NCBI GenBank assembly: GCA_020698575.1
Contig: CM036255.1
Coordinates: 22,558,501-22,622,500, forward strand
Reading direction: 5' to 3'
Source of the DNA: Bostrychus sinensis
Lineage: Eukaryota; Chordata; Actinopteri; Gobiiformes; Eleotridae
Length of the DNA: 64,000 nucleotides
The position numbers and the translations under genes were made by a program. Of this stretch, positions 1 to 64,000 are shown piece after piece. Each line of letters opens with the position of its first letter. The first letter of the stretch is position 1. Under the pieces are notes generated by a model that was given only the letters and a program-made list of their open reading frames with translations, was not told the origin of the DNA and did not search any database.

Positions 1-3000
1 TTATTTTGGGCTTTAATGGATAGATAAAAATCCCTGAGCAGAAAATAAAATGCAGATAACAACAATAATGTTTTCCCAAGCTCTGTGTATGGTTTAAATT
101 AGATACTTTTTTTTTTTTTTGTCAAGCCTTTGAAAATAAATTAAAATGTAGTTACCAAGTGAAAGTCTGTTCTGTTATTAGCATTTTCTGCACATTTGTC
201 TTCCACATGGCCCACAGTAAACTAATGGATATGAAAAATGTATGTCTACTCCCTGTTTAAATTTACATGAGCACACAGCCTAAAGTCCAAATGGAGGACA
301 TGACATGACTACACGAACCTGTGTGGAAAAATAAAGATCTTAGAAAGCTGGCCATTAATAACACTTAAGGGGCACAATGTCATTGTCATTTTAAAACCTT
401 CATGGACATTTCTGAAGCACCTTTATCTCGGAGCAGACTCAGTGTTTTTTAAATCTGGCGATCTTTAGTGAAGTGAAATAAAAATAATTCTGTGATGTCC
501 ATTTTCACCTTTGTCAGCTTATAATAACAGGAGGGAAACTACAAACTACTGTAAAGCCCTGACATCTGTTGACCAATCTGTCGATTGTTTATTAAACTCT
601 AAGTTCATGATCTTAAAGTGGAACAGTTTTTGCCTCATTTTCTGTTTTTTGTGCCATTTTCTGCGATGGTAGAAATCGAGAAATAAAGCCATCTTTAGCT
701 TCAGGGTTCATACACTTTTTTACCAAGAATTTTCGATGACTTTTACAAAACTGTTTACCTGAAAAATGACTTGCATGTGTTTAAATAGTATTCAAAATGT
801 CCAAACCATTAGAAACATACTTTTGCTGCAATTTTATTTGTTAAATTTGGAAATTAGTCAGTTGAAAAAAAAAAAAAACTGTTAGGGCTTCTTCCCCCAG
901 AAATATAAACACCAGAGATTAAAAGATAATTATGCTATATTAGATATAAACTAATGATCTATGTAGTTTTAAAGCATTAACAAAACCAAAAGAGCCAAAG
1001 ACTAGCAAAAAAAATTGACTTAAAATATTCTTACAAAAAAAAAAAAAAAAAAGATAAAGAAGAGGGTACAGCTCCTTTAACCATCACATGGACTTGGAAA
1101 CTTAAAAAATTACACTAAGTATTGCGCATATAGAACACATTCAGTTCAGGAATACTAGTACAAAATAATATTACTCAAGAAAAAGCACTCCACCAAACCG
1201 TTACTTGAGTAAAGGTAAAACAAAACAAAACAAAACAAAACTATTAAGTATAAAGTTTCCTTGAGTAGAAAATACTTACTGCTACTACCTGTACTAGTAT
1301 TTCTCAGATCTAGCTGCTTTATGAGATATAAGACTGTTAAAAGTATGGAAATAATATGAAATAATATTTCCATAATATTGATAAAAGCTTATGAGTACAG
1401 GTATATTGTAAATAATGCAGTGCATGTTGGACACTGCATATTTTCTTATGTTTAATTACTCAGGGAATGAGAGGTAAACACAGTGTAATTTATGTTGTTG
1501 GGTTTATTAAGTTAAGTTTATACTTCCACCCACTCCTTTTCAAACGTGTATTAAAATGTGTATAATAACATATGTAATAATATGTATTAACATTCAGTAA
1601 CTGCCTGCGTCCGTTTTTTTTTTTTTTTTTTTTTTTTGTTCTTGTTGTAATTATTGTCTTTATTGTCTATTTATGTTTTATCTGCATTCCCTTAGAGTCA
1701 TGTCCTTTGCCCTACGCTGGACTTTAGGTTCATAAAAAGTAGTTCCATGTTTGTATTCCTCTTCTGAAGCAGGCCACACCTCAAACATACTTTAAATTAT
1801 TAAAACATTTTAAAAAATGACAACAGACGTGTTCATAAATACTCAATGTTCTTTATTGTCAGTCCTTCATCTAAAACCACGGTCTACATCAGAGTACGGA
1901 CCATTTAAAGATAATAAATCTGTTTAATAGCTGTTGTGTGTAAGGCTTGAGACTTGAAAACAACAGAAGTACTGAGGCTACTCACTGGCACCTGGTAGAG
2001 TCTCCTGGCTGTAGTACGACTAAACTGACACTGATAATAAGGCAATTAAACAACCTCAGAATTAAAAAGACAATAGTGTTTCAGATAAATGTGTAAAATG
2101 AATCGTTTCTTTAGTGATAATTCTTTAAACTTGAACACCACAGGATAATGTTACACTGTTTTCCAATAGGTCCCGGATCCAAAGTTCAGGATTATTTTTA
2201 TTTTTTGTTGCTGCCCACTCCATAATTGCAGGTTTTAGATGACTGCATGTCTTCTAATTTTACTTTTTATCCATGTGGACGTATTTAAGCTAAATCAGAG
2301 GTAGTAATGACAAAATATTATAGAGTTGCTTTTGTGGAGGAATACAGAAAATGGAGCAACAATTGAAAAAATAAATCCTTAAATGCACGTGTGATAGAGG
2401 GACAGGTATATGATGGAAATATTGTGTTTAAATGTGCCCAAAAAATACATTCAAAGTAGAAACACAAACCGGGGACCAGTTTTAGAAAAGTATTTTAGAC
2501 CAGTTGCTAAAAGTGTAAATTCAAATGTTATTTTTAGGTTAATACTGGCTGTGGCTCTTTGAAGTAAAGTTTATAGGCTGAGTATTTATGGCTATTTAGT
2601 CGGGGCAACACTGGCACCGTGCGACTGTTTTGCTGTGGTGACCTCCAATGGGTAAATAAAAATATGTATAGCTAGTTACTCTACATATTTAAAAATATAC
2701 TATACTACATAACTTTTGTTGCGTTTCCAGATAACAAATGCAGAGTAAGTGAGCTAAATTATCCTTTGGCAGCATTGTATGGCAGTCTGGTAGATCAACA
2801 ACTTAAAAAATAATGTTATAAACGCCCGTGTTTACTGCTAGAAAAGAAAAAAAAAACATTCCAGAGCCAGTTATGTTATCCTGACTAAGTTATTGTAATA
2901 CTTTTTTACTCTAAAACTCAACGACACTGCATTATCAGGGTTCCCACTCTTTTCTTAAAATTATTTTCCAGGACTTTTTTCGCTGCTACATGAGATTTGC

Positions 3001-3670
3001 TACATGAGACATAACAGATAGAGGTGTCATTGAATATTTTTGTTGACATACCACTGAAGATTAAACTTCTGAAAACTGGTCTTAAGACACCTTCATGAAA
3101 CTGTTCCCAGGACAGGTAATACCACAGTTAAATCACTTTTATCTGGCTATAATGTAGATTTACTTAAACATAGTAAGATGCTGTTACAGGAAATATTCAG
3201 GTAAAAGTCCTAAGTCTCTGTAAAGCTCTAAGTGAAACGTCAAAGTAAGAAAAAAATGAGTGTCTTTCTCTGTAAAAGTCTAAGCTACAGGTTACTGAAT
3301 CATTCAAACGCTGCACGATGAACAGAAAGCTCTGAACCAAAACACTGTGAAGACATTTATACTTTATAAAACACTAGTGGTGAACTTCAGTACTGTGCAT
3401 GTGCAAAAAAGGCCTTGGCAAAGTGAAAAATAGAAATACTCTACTTTTAATTACTTCCAATAGTCTTTTTATATCAATATGTATAAAAACTTTAGTCCAA
3501 GACACTTCTCCTCGGGTTGAACAGCGACGATCCTTTGGCACCTCTCGTGTGTCCGTACAGTGTCCACAACTCTAAAGATCAGCAGGGGTTAAAGGTCCTC
3601 CAGTTTGACCTCTGACCTCACCTGGAGTAGGCGGGACCTGTGTTACTGTCCGAGAGGAGGAGCGCCACCA
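1..3670 (-). other. osbpl10 3' UTR and downstream flank
   Basis: No coding potential is seen here. The part next to the stop codon (below 3671) should be 3' UTR, but its end cannot be fixed from sequence alone. The stretch holds poly(T) runs (107-120, 1614-1637), A-runs (867-879, 1035-1052), an (AAAAC)n patch near 1218-1240, and degenerate hAT-like fragments starting with a CAGGGTTC motif near 702 and 2937. Confidence 0.5.
1852..1857 (-). promoter_or_regulatory. candidate polyadenylation signal of osbpl10
   Basis: A minus-strand AATAAA lies here, about 1.8 kb past the stop codon, in a context (CAATAAAGAACATTGAG) typical of vertebrate mRNA ends. Other minus-strand AATAAA motifs occur near 1659 and 2198, so the choice is an inference; 3'-end reads would settle it. 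Confidence 0.3.
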
Positions 3671-56066
<52,396 letters not shown>

Positions 56067-57984
56067 CTGCAGACATGAACACAGAGCAGAGATAATGAGG
56101 TTAGATAGAGCTCCTCACTTCATGTACACACACAAAGTGATAAATGAGGACCAGAGTTCACGCTGGGGGCAATGCCTTTTATATTTGCAATGATCATGGT
56201 AACTAGGGACTGCACAAAATAGAGCACATTTATTGTTATTGCAACATTAACAACTGCAGAGTCAGTGTAGCAGGTAACACTTTATTGCAGTAACATTACG
56301 CCATTCAATCTGACAGACATTTGGCATTTTGAATGTCTAAATTACAAGAAATCTGTGGCATGACTATGAGCAAAAAACAATGTGACCAGTGCAACTATAC
56401 ATGCATATAATATATACAATTGTTATATTATAAACTATGTAACTTAATCCAACTTTTACTAAGACAAAGTGAATTCAAATATAGCAAGTCTTACAGCAAT
56501 ATTCAACATTGTTATGGTTTGTTTCCCTCATGTTGTGTGGCAGAAATACACAATTCACACCTGCCAAAATATGTGATATGGCAGAAAACTGTGAACAATG
56601 AACAATGAACTAGTATGTCTTATAATAGTAACAACTATCTGCAAATATGTTAAAATATAACAATGTGATGGCAGAAGTAAAGCACTTTGATTGCTTTTAG
56701 CGGTTGTAAATCACTATGTACTGTAAATGATGACTGACAGACTTTGATTGATTGGTGATACTACTGACAGACAGCAAACAGACAGCAAAAGACTGAAAAA
56801 CATAGCGTTTGACCTAAAAATATACAGTATTTGGAGAAAACTGTCCTTACATCTAATTCTCCATCAATGGCTACCGAGGTCACTATTTTGAGTTCCCCTC
56901 CATTGCCCCACACCAGTCCTGACCAAGTCCTGGTGCATCAAGAAAAAAATAGACATTAGTAGTGATGTTAGTGTCTATAATATTTTGGCTGATCAGTGTA
57001 TAGCAGTATAAAATAGATTATATATTTAAATGCTATGCACGCCAAAGTGTTAAGTGCAATAAAGATGAGTCAATTCCACTTCATTAAAATGTAGGACTGT
57101 GTAAAACTGTGTGTTACTAATGATCATGATGAGCGCTAGCGACTTTATCTGTGTTTGATCTCTTTTAAACAGTGTCCTGAGGGCACAGATAAACCTCTTC
57201 ATTTACCGCTCTGAGCCAAATTTAGTATTAGTATTCAAGAAATGGTTCATCTGGCCATTCTGACCCAAGCTCTGGAGCATTATCATACTGTGAGGCGCTG
57301 GCTCAGACCCAGAGATCCACCTGGACGGGTCAGTGCTGAGTTTGCTGCCTGCCCTCACATTTCCAGGACACACAGGGATCACATTTCACTGACCTCTGCT
57401 TTGTCTGACTGACCTGGCCAAGAGAGATGAGAACAAAACCTAACCTAGTCCTATAAAGATATGCTGATGGTTACTTCACTTTCCAAATTTTAAAAGAAAA
57501 AGAAAGTGTATGCACGCCCTAAATACTGATGCAAAACTGTGTGCTCAAATAGAAATAGGGTTTCTCCTGCAGCACTGCACAGTTTGTCTGCTCTGGGTAG
57601 GTGTAGAAAAATAAAGTACTGGCTTTTTCCACTGGGTTAAACAGTTTCAATACAAATATTTTTGAAATAAATAGTGGCAGCTGTAGCCAACTTTGTTCAA
57701 ACATAGACAACAATCAGCTGAGCTGAATGTGGGATACAATTCTATGCCTGATCATTTATTTTGACCCACTTTTCACAGAACCAAAGTATTTTTTTTAATG
57801 TCACTACAATAATTATGGCACACTACACAAACAAAGCTTTTAAATTAAAACTATATTTAGACTTCAAACAAGTTGAACTTTATTCAGCCTCACTGCAACC
57901 CTCTTTTGGGTCCCGACAAATATTAGTTTATTAGTATATTATAGTAACCAGTATATTTTGCTTTTATATTTTTAAACCTCTATT

Positions 57985-58445
57985 ACAGCATTTCACGTTT
58001 TACAACCTTTAAAAACATTATGTGACTAAAAGAAAGCTTTTTCAATAATAGGAAAGAGAGCAGCAAAGGGCAGCAGAGTGCAGAGCTGTTACTGTCTTTT
58101 GAACAGAACCATAGAAAAAGAGCTTTTTATTTCCTTAAACTTTTTGTATGATGACTTTTTACTACAAAATGACAAATGTCTATGACGAATCAGTGGAAAA
58201 AGAACTGTGCACCAGTTTTTGGATAAATGAATGAGAGCAGACTGGATGTAGAGAGCATGTTGAATGGTCGAGGCGGGATGGGGCTTTGTGGAGCAGAGCG
58301 TTTTGAGGTCTAAGAAACTCAAAGCAAGAGAATACAGGAATACTCAAGCAGGTGTGAATGAAAGAAAGCACAACTCCAGGTATGTTTTTGCTGAGGGAAC
58401 AATGCTCAGAAAAGTTGATTTGGCAAAATATATACCCCCTTTAAC
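57985..58445 (-). repeat. TTAAAGGGG-family repeat, copy 5 (reverse)
   Basis: CGTTTTACAACCTTTAAAAA, CATTATGTGACTAAAAG, GGATAAATGAATGAGAGCAG, AATACAGGAATACTCAAGCA and TATATACCCCCTTTAA define both ends of the family clearly. Confidence 0.75.
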
Positions 58446-59263
58446 AATACACACATGTGAAAGTAAATAGTGTGCATCTAATTACAAGTATACAAGTACA
58501 ACTGCATGCCAGTTCATAGCAGGAATCTACCTTGACTGAAGATTTATTTCACAAAGAGAAATGTCACAGCTCAAAGGAGATCTCTTAATGTAAATATACT
58601 GACTTCTCACTGTAATAAGTCGGAAACAATAGCTGACTCACCACTGTTAGATGAGTTCATATTCAAGCGATGTTCTCTAAATCCTATGAGAGAAGTGTTT
58701 TAGCAGATGCTGATAGAGGTTATTTGGTGTAAGGACGACTCAATTTGCAACTGTCCATCTTCCTGCGGCTGTGAAGACCACTGCGGCTTAAAAAGTGAAG
58801 GGGCATCTCAGAAAAACTAGACTGAAACACTTGACGAGCAGCAGTGAAGAAGAGCGCTCGTGCTGAGAGTGGCTGCTCACCTCCTTATTAAAAAGTATAT
58901 TCACTCAAAAAATCCTGTACACATCTGTCTGAGTGAAGAAAAAAAAAACACTAAACTGTTCAACCATTTGCAGATATTGTTGAAGTGAAAGCAGCAGCCC
59001 ACTTATCCAAGAGTGCGAGCACTAAATCAGATATTTTCTCAGCGATGTGCACAAACCCAGCTGTGATTGAACATAATTGGTTGTTCGGAGCAGAGCGAGG
59101 CAATGCTAATATGCACCTGTTTGAGCGGTGACGCAAGCAATGAACTCTAAGATACTGGAGCTTTTTATGGTTTTACTGAGAAGACTTTAAGAAGTAAAAA
59201 ATATTTCATCAAGTCCTTGAGACTTTTTCCAATCCTTAATCATTGTGTAACTATTCCTTAGAT

Positions 59264-59855
59264 CAGCGCTTCTCAAACTGTGGTACAGGTACAACTGGTG
59301 GTACTCAGGATCAGTTTGTCCTGATTTTGCTTAATTTAGTGCCAGTTTTCCCTCTGGTTAAGTCCTTGATTTGTCCTGGTTTAGTCCTTGTGTTGTTCTG
59401 GTTTAATCCTTGATTTGTCCTGGTTTAGTCCTTGATCTGTCCAGGTTAATTCCTTGATTTGTCCAGGTTTAGTCCTTGATTTGTCCAGGTTTAGTCCTTG
59501 ATTTGTCCTTGTTAATTCCTTGATTTGTCCTGGTTCAGTCCTCGATTTGTCTTGGCTAAGTTCTTGATTTGTCCTGGTTCAATCTTCAATTTGTCCTAGT
59601 TTAGTCCTTGATTTGTCCTGATTTAGTCCTTGATTTGACCTAGTGCTGAATTTGTTGTGGTTTAGTCTGATTTAGATCTGGTTTAATTCTGGTATAATCC
59701 CTGTTTTGTCCTTATTGAGTAATGCATTTTTCTGTTCAGCCCTATTTTATCCCTTGGTTTAGACCAGGGTGCATCAAGAGTCTGCTGAAGATGGTACTTG
59801 AAGAGACAAACATTTTCTGAGGTGGCACTTGACATAAAACATTTGAGAATCACTG
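59264..59855. mobile_element. hAT element (592 bp) carrying a 22-bp minisatellite
   Basis: Left end CAGCGCTTCTCAAACTGTGG and right end CATTTGAGAATCACTG are Charlie-type inverted termini. Octamers CCTTAGAT (59256-59263) and CCTTAGAA (59856-59863) agree at 7 of 8. From about 59350 to 59650 the interior is an array of a 22-bp unit, AGTCCTTGATTTGTCCTGGT plus two T, in about 13 degenerate copies. Confidence 0.85.
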
Positions 59856-61138
59856 CCTTAGAATAAACTATGTATATAAAGACTCATCTCAACGCTGATA
59901 ACCACTTTGTTCTCACAACACATATGTATTAAAGCCTCTACTCACCTGTCCTGTGTTCTCACGCTGTGTTTTGACCTGTTCTTGTAGGAAATACACAAGA
60001 TACACATATGGATCTCTGTCATGGTCATATTGGCGCTTTCAACCAACAAACAACTTAGTAAACATTTCCACAAGAGAAGTTTAGAGTTTTAACAATGGCG
60101 GAGAAGCTGAAAACCGTTAGTTTTGCAAAATTTGATGTCTTAAAATTAATAGAGTTTATGCTGGTGACTATAGAGCTGGTGGTTGGTATTGCAAAAACGA
60201 AATACTTTTGCTTAAGTGACTTACTATTTAGTACTTTTTAAGATAACATGTACTTTTTGAATACATTTATTAAGACAATTTTTTACTTGAGTAAATTTGA
60301 GAGGGAAAACATACGCTTTTACACATTTACATTTTAAATGTAAACTCCACATGCAACACTCAACACAATAATAATCTGTAATAATTTTATTGAGCACTTT
60401 TGAACAGTAATTTTACTTGAGCACACATTTTAAGTACTTCTTCCACCTCTGAAATAAATGCTACCACGTAAAGAAAAGTAAAGAAAGATGTGAGCAGACT
60501 CTAGCTCCACTAACTACATTTTGCCACATTACGCAGTTTGGTTCCTATGTTAAAATGCGCTATAAGATACAGTATATGAAAAATTAGTAAAGAGTTAATA
60601 CTTCTTTAAACTGCTGTTAAACATATAGTAGTGACTTTTTATTACAATAATAATGGGTCAGGCTGCATTGTGTCATTTTAATTCACTGCTGTTATAATTA
60701 TTGCCCTCTTTCACCCTTTCTGCTTCCTGTCGCTCGTCCCCACCATTTACATACTGTCGCTCATAATATCCTCCAGCTCTTTAATCAAATTTAACTGCTT
60801 CCAATGTGGCATTAATATGGAGACTTACCATTATCATAACTAATAAGATCTTTGACCAAGCTGTAATTAAGAAGGGTGTAATCAGCCGCTGATGGTCCGT
60901 CTCCCGGACATTGCTTTCTATCATGACATTTAGACCAGACTGGATCTTTGCACTAATAGCACAGCATCCTCTGACAGTTTTCATAGTAAGCATTATAGTT
61001 TTTCTATAAGTGTAGCACTTAAGGAGACCTCACAAAAGCAATTACGTATATTAAAATCATATCGGGCTGCAAAATATGCCACTAATGTATAATTATTTCA
61101 ATATCAACAATCACATTATCCAGTTGCACAGAACTATT

Positions 61139-61170
61139 TAACTACCAGCAGCTTGTGCTGCTGGTAGTTA
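61139..61170. other. perfect 14-bp hairpin with 4-nt loop
   Basis: Arms TAACTACCAGCAGC and GCTGCTGGTAGTTA are exact complements around TTGT. It lies at the edge of a decayed hAT-like stretch (GGGCTGCAAAATATG near 61064). It may be the middle of a palindromic element or a gene-conversion scar. Confidence 0.9.
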
Positions 61171-61696
61171 CACAACAGTGTGCTTGTTAACAAACCTTGC
61201 AGAGAAATATAAATACTAACTCAATGGAAATCAAAAATAGGCCTGTTGTTTTTTTCCCAGTCTGTGGACACCAGGGATTTCTTGGAAGGGGCATGACTGC
61301 AACATAATTGTCTAAGGTGAACATTAAATTGAATGGTGTGTAAGAAAACGTAAGAGAGAGGATACTAAGTCAGCCATCAAAGGTATTGCAGATGTAAACT
61401 GAGTATGGTGTGAAATGTACATCTATAACCCCTTTATACAGCCTTTTCCAGCAAACTTTTCCTTTCTCTTTCTCTGAACAGGGAGAGGGGAGGGAGGTTT
61501 CTTAGAAAATCTGCTCCTGCAATTTCCCACATCAAGACTTACATTACAACCAATCTGCAGGGATGCTGTTGAGAATAAAAGCAGGAACTGTACCTGTATG
61601 TGCACTGGAAGAAGAAGTAGCTTTCATCTTCATTCTTACTTACAGTGAAAAAATTTTTGTCACTTTTCACATGTAGCTTCACTTCTCCTATTTCTA

Positions 61697-61728
61697 GCAT
61701 CGTGGTGTCCAGTCAGACACCACGATGC
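61697..61728. other. perfect 13-bp hairpin with 6-nt loop
   Basis: Arms GCATCGTGGTGTC and GACACCACGATGC are exact complements around CAGTCA. It lies just left of a hAT fragment. No function is assigned. Confidence 0.9.
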
Positions 61729-61729
61729 C

Positions 61730-62042
61730 TCTGGTTTCTTAGTCAACTAATTAATCAGTGAGGTCTTGGTCCACCAAAGTTGTATTGATTGATTAGTTGC
61801 ATGCACTCTTTGCATCAATAAAGCTGGTCTAATTTATTACTTGAGAATTTTTTTCATTTTATTCAAGATATCAACACAGATTTTTAGATAAACATATATT
61901 TTACAGTCAACTTTTCTAAATATGTTTTATTACCTAATTAATCTGACAGCACTTTCTTGTGCAACACTCTGGTAAGCTTCCCCACATGTTCAGCACATGA
62001 CTTCGGTCCACTAACAATTTTTTTGGTTGACTACAGCCCTAA
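61730..62042. mobile_element. hAT fragment (GTCGACTAA type)
   Basis: TTAGTCAACTAATTAATCAG and TTGGTCCACC lie on the left, CACTAACAATTTTTTTGGTT and GACTACAGCCCTA on the right. The right end is intact as TAGGGCTGTAGTC in reverse; the left terminus is lost. Confidence 0.55.
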
Positions 62043-63141
62043 TGGTGTTGGCTGTAAACAAGGGCATAGGAATTTTATGGTATTTTTTGTGTGAGTAGTC
62101 AAAATCACTAATGCTACAGGAAATGCATTTAATTTAGTTATGATTGTAGTGGCTTGTGCGCTGTCGACATTAACTCCAGACTGCAAAACTTTTCATTTAA
62201 TTAGCTATAGCTCAAATAAACAAACAGTAATATACTGGAAAAAGGTTTAAGACAGTTTTTTAACATATTGTGCTTAAATGATGCCAAGGCCGTGCCAAGC
62301 ATCACAGAGATTGAATTTAAAAACAGCTCCTTGGTTATGACAGACTGTTGCTCAGAAACAACACACAATAAACAGCGTTCAGACATGATTAAATGTAACA
62401 TAGCTCTATGGCTCAATACTTCCTCTACACCTTGTACATCATTCTGTTTCAACAGCAAAAGCAAAATTAGATGTACTCGGCGAGCGCAGGCCTTATCACG
62501 CAATGGTAAATATACAATGCGCAGACATGGACTGAAACCAAGGATTATCTAGTTCAGGGGTAAAATATATTTTAATATAAATGCAGTGATTTGCAAATTT
62601 GGCATTTTTGACCCTTTCTAAAATGTCATAAAAATCTGACCATTACTTTTTGAGTTATTCTGCCATGTTAATGGAAGAGGTAATAATGATAACAATACAC
62701 AATATAGAGAAAATATAATCATAGCTGTAATAATAGATCCAGTGACTTACTCCCTGTGTGCTGTTTTAGAGATACGGAAACCCATTGTAAAACATACTGT
62801 ATCCACCCAAGAATAAAGTCAGTATTCGGACATTTGGTCACAGCTCAGGAAACTAAATCCCACAAGACTGAGAAATGACTTGTGGCCTTTAAACTTACTG
62901 GCAGCACCGGCTCGAGTTAGGCTTATCAGTGTTCCCATGGAAACTCAGATCTGTGCTAATCTTAATCACCACCGAGGACGCACATGACAGCCACTTTGTA
63001 CCCCACTGTTCAGAAAACATTTTTGTTGTTGTTTTTTTTTTTTTTATAAAATGTTTCTCTTTTATCAATTGAATTTAAAAAATGCAAGGTTAATTACACA
63101 GCGTCTTAAAAGATTAGGCGGTTTAATCTGTTAGCCATTAC

Positions 63142-63530
63142 CTAGTTAGTTTTCTTCCCAGCAGCGAACAATATATATATATATATATATATTCTTAAAA
63201 AAAAAAAACACTGGGCTGGTCTCTGCCCCAGGTACAACATCCAAAATTTTCCTATTCTATTCCTAAGTTGAAGCCAAAATGACTCTTTGGGACACCCCCA
63301 AAATATGTGATAATGACTTGTATATTTTGTCCCACACTGTCTCCAGCAAGAGGCATCCCTCCCCCCATGGAGCCTCCTGTGAGGGCACCTTGAAAAAGCG
63401 TACTGTATTCTTCCAAACAAATGCTCTCCAAGAAATAGAAGCTGTGCATTTCAGATTGCTTTCTAATAGTTCTTCCCATTCTCACAGTAAGTGTGAAACC
63501 TCCTTCTTTTCCCATTTTTCTTTAACATAT
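63142..63530 (-). mobile_element. L1/Tx1-type LINE fragment (end of ORF2)
   Basis: A minus-strand frame encodes DASCWRQCGTKYTSHYHIFW then GCPKESFWLQLRNRIGKFW. The CWR.CG...H.FW.CPK...FW pattern is the cysteine-rich C-terminal end of L1-clade ORF2 proteins of fish. A second frame (63515-63252) carries the adjoining upstream part, so at least one frameshift is present. An (AT)n run and an A-run follow on the low-coordinate side. Confidence 0.72.
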
Positions 63531-64000
63531 TTTGAGTCTGTTCTCCAGTTACACTTTTTAAATAACAAAAAACAGGAACAGGTATGCTGTTGTTGGCAAT
63601 AAGAGTGGGATTGGGATTTGTGTGGGCCTTAAAACCTCAGCGCAGGACTACATTACAGGTATATCAATGCATGCTTTTCTCTTCACTTCCTCCTCTGTAG
63701 ATCTTGAATTTCAGTCCCTGCAAACATCTCTGTGGGTGCATTGTTTCCTCTTTAGTGAATACCACACAGATCAGTGAGTTATTCAGGGAATATAGGCCAA
63801 CTTATTCTGATATCCCCCTCCAGAGACTAGGGACATTCCTGCAGAGCTAGTGGAGCAACAGTATAAAGACTTGAGCTTGAATGGAGCAGGTCACTGAAGG
63901 CGACCGACACAGTGACCGCCGTAGGGTAAGTGACTCAGAGTCTCACAGAGATACTGGTGCTGCTCTAGTTTTAGTGGATCAATGTTTCTCTGTTATTCTT

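Larger units (their letters stand above)
56067..64000 (-). other. osbpl10 upstream intron, continuing beyond the window
   Basis: No exon matching the first half of the PH domain is seen. It holds a TTAAAGGGG-family copy (57985-58445), a minisatellite-bearing hAT element (59264-59855), two perfect hairpins (61139-61170, 61697-61728), a hAT fragment (61730-62042), an (AT)n run at 63169-63192 and an L1 fragment (63142-63530). Confidence 0.6.

Noticed and set aside
58630..58690. Minus-strand ATG (MNSSNS) followed by GTGAGT after a CATAG acceptor-like site
   Set aside because: The open frame is only seven codons and no coding similarity exists; it could be a leader exon, but the signals are too weak to list.
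59950..60045. Minus-strand frame YFLQEQVKTQ ending at a GTGAGT donor, loosely like the YFVNEQSKHQK block of the PH domain
   Set aside because: Only scattered residues match and the strongly conserved neighbours (RYFVLD, PRGVLSL) are absent. A real PH exon should be far more similar between fish and mammals.
63881..63930. Plus-strand ATG with MEQVTEGDRHSDRRR before GTAAGTGA
   Set aside because: It could be a first exon, but no promoter, similarity or downstream exon can be seen before the window ends.

Overview
The window is AT-rich vertebrate nuclear DNA, almost certainly from a teleost fish. The evidence is one widely spaced multi-exon gene with GT-AG introns and a dense load of fish-type interspersed repeats: L2, Rex1/Babar-like, RTE, L1/Tx1 and Penelope-like retroelement relics, tRNA-derived SINEs and many non-autonomous hAT elements. 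No bacterial, phage or CRISPR feature is present.

The only protein-coding gene I can support is osbpl10 (oxysterol-binding protein-related protein 10, ORP10), on the minus strand. Ten coding exons can be joined with matching phases, from the C-terminal half of the PH domain (55986-56066) to the stop codon (3671-3673). They encode about 617 residues; the human protein, from memory, has about 764. The first part of the PH domain and the canonical start codon were not found, so they probably lie beyond base 64000. ORP10 is a lipid-transfer protein (PI4P and phosphatidylserine) at ER-Golgi contact sites that works with ORP9. I cannot tell which teleost paralogue (a or b) this is.

Three points about the gene stand out. 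The exon at 5267-5450 carries one extra base that breaks the lipid-binding-domain frame. A phase-compatible 69-bp candidate cassette exon lies at 50272-50340. A candidate internal promoter and alternative first exon at 20633-21053 would make a short protein without the PH domain.

Layout: 1-3670, 3' UTR and flank; 3671-6681, four 3' exons; 6682-11999, intron with repeats; 12000-13242, two ORD exons; 13243-25410, large intron with a trinucleotide array, a Rex1-like LINE, several hAT elements and the alternative first exon; 25411-31934, two linker exons around an intron holding a Penelope-like relic; 31935-44055, intron with nested elements (L2 inside RTE, hAT inside SINE); 44056-56066, linker and PH exons; 56067-64000, upstream intron with hAT elements, hairpins and an L1 fragment.

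The most informative structures outside the gene are nested transposons whose target-site duplications or interrupted hosts can be read directly. Family names for repeats rest on recognised motifs only; no database search was possible.
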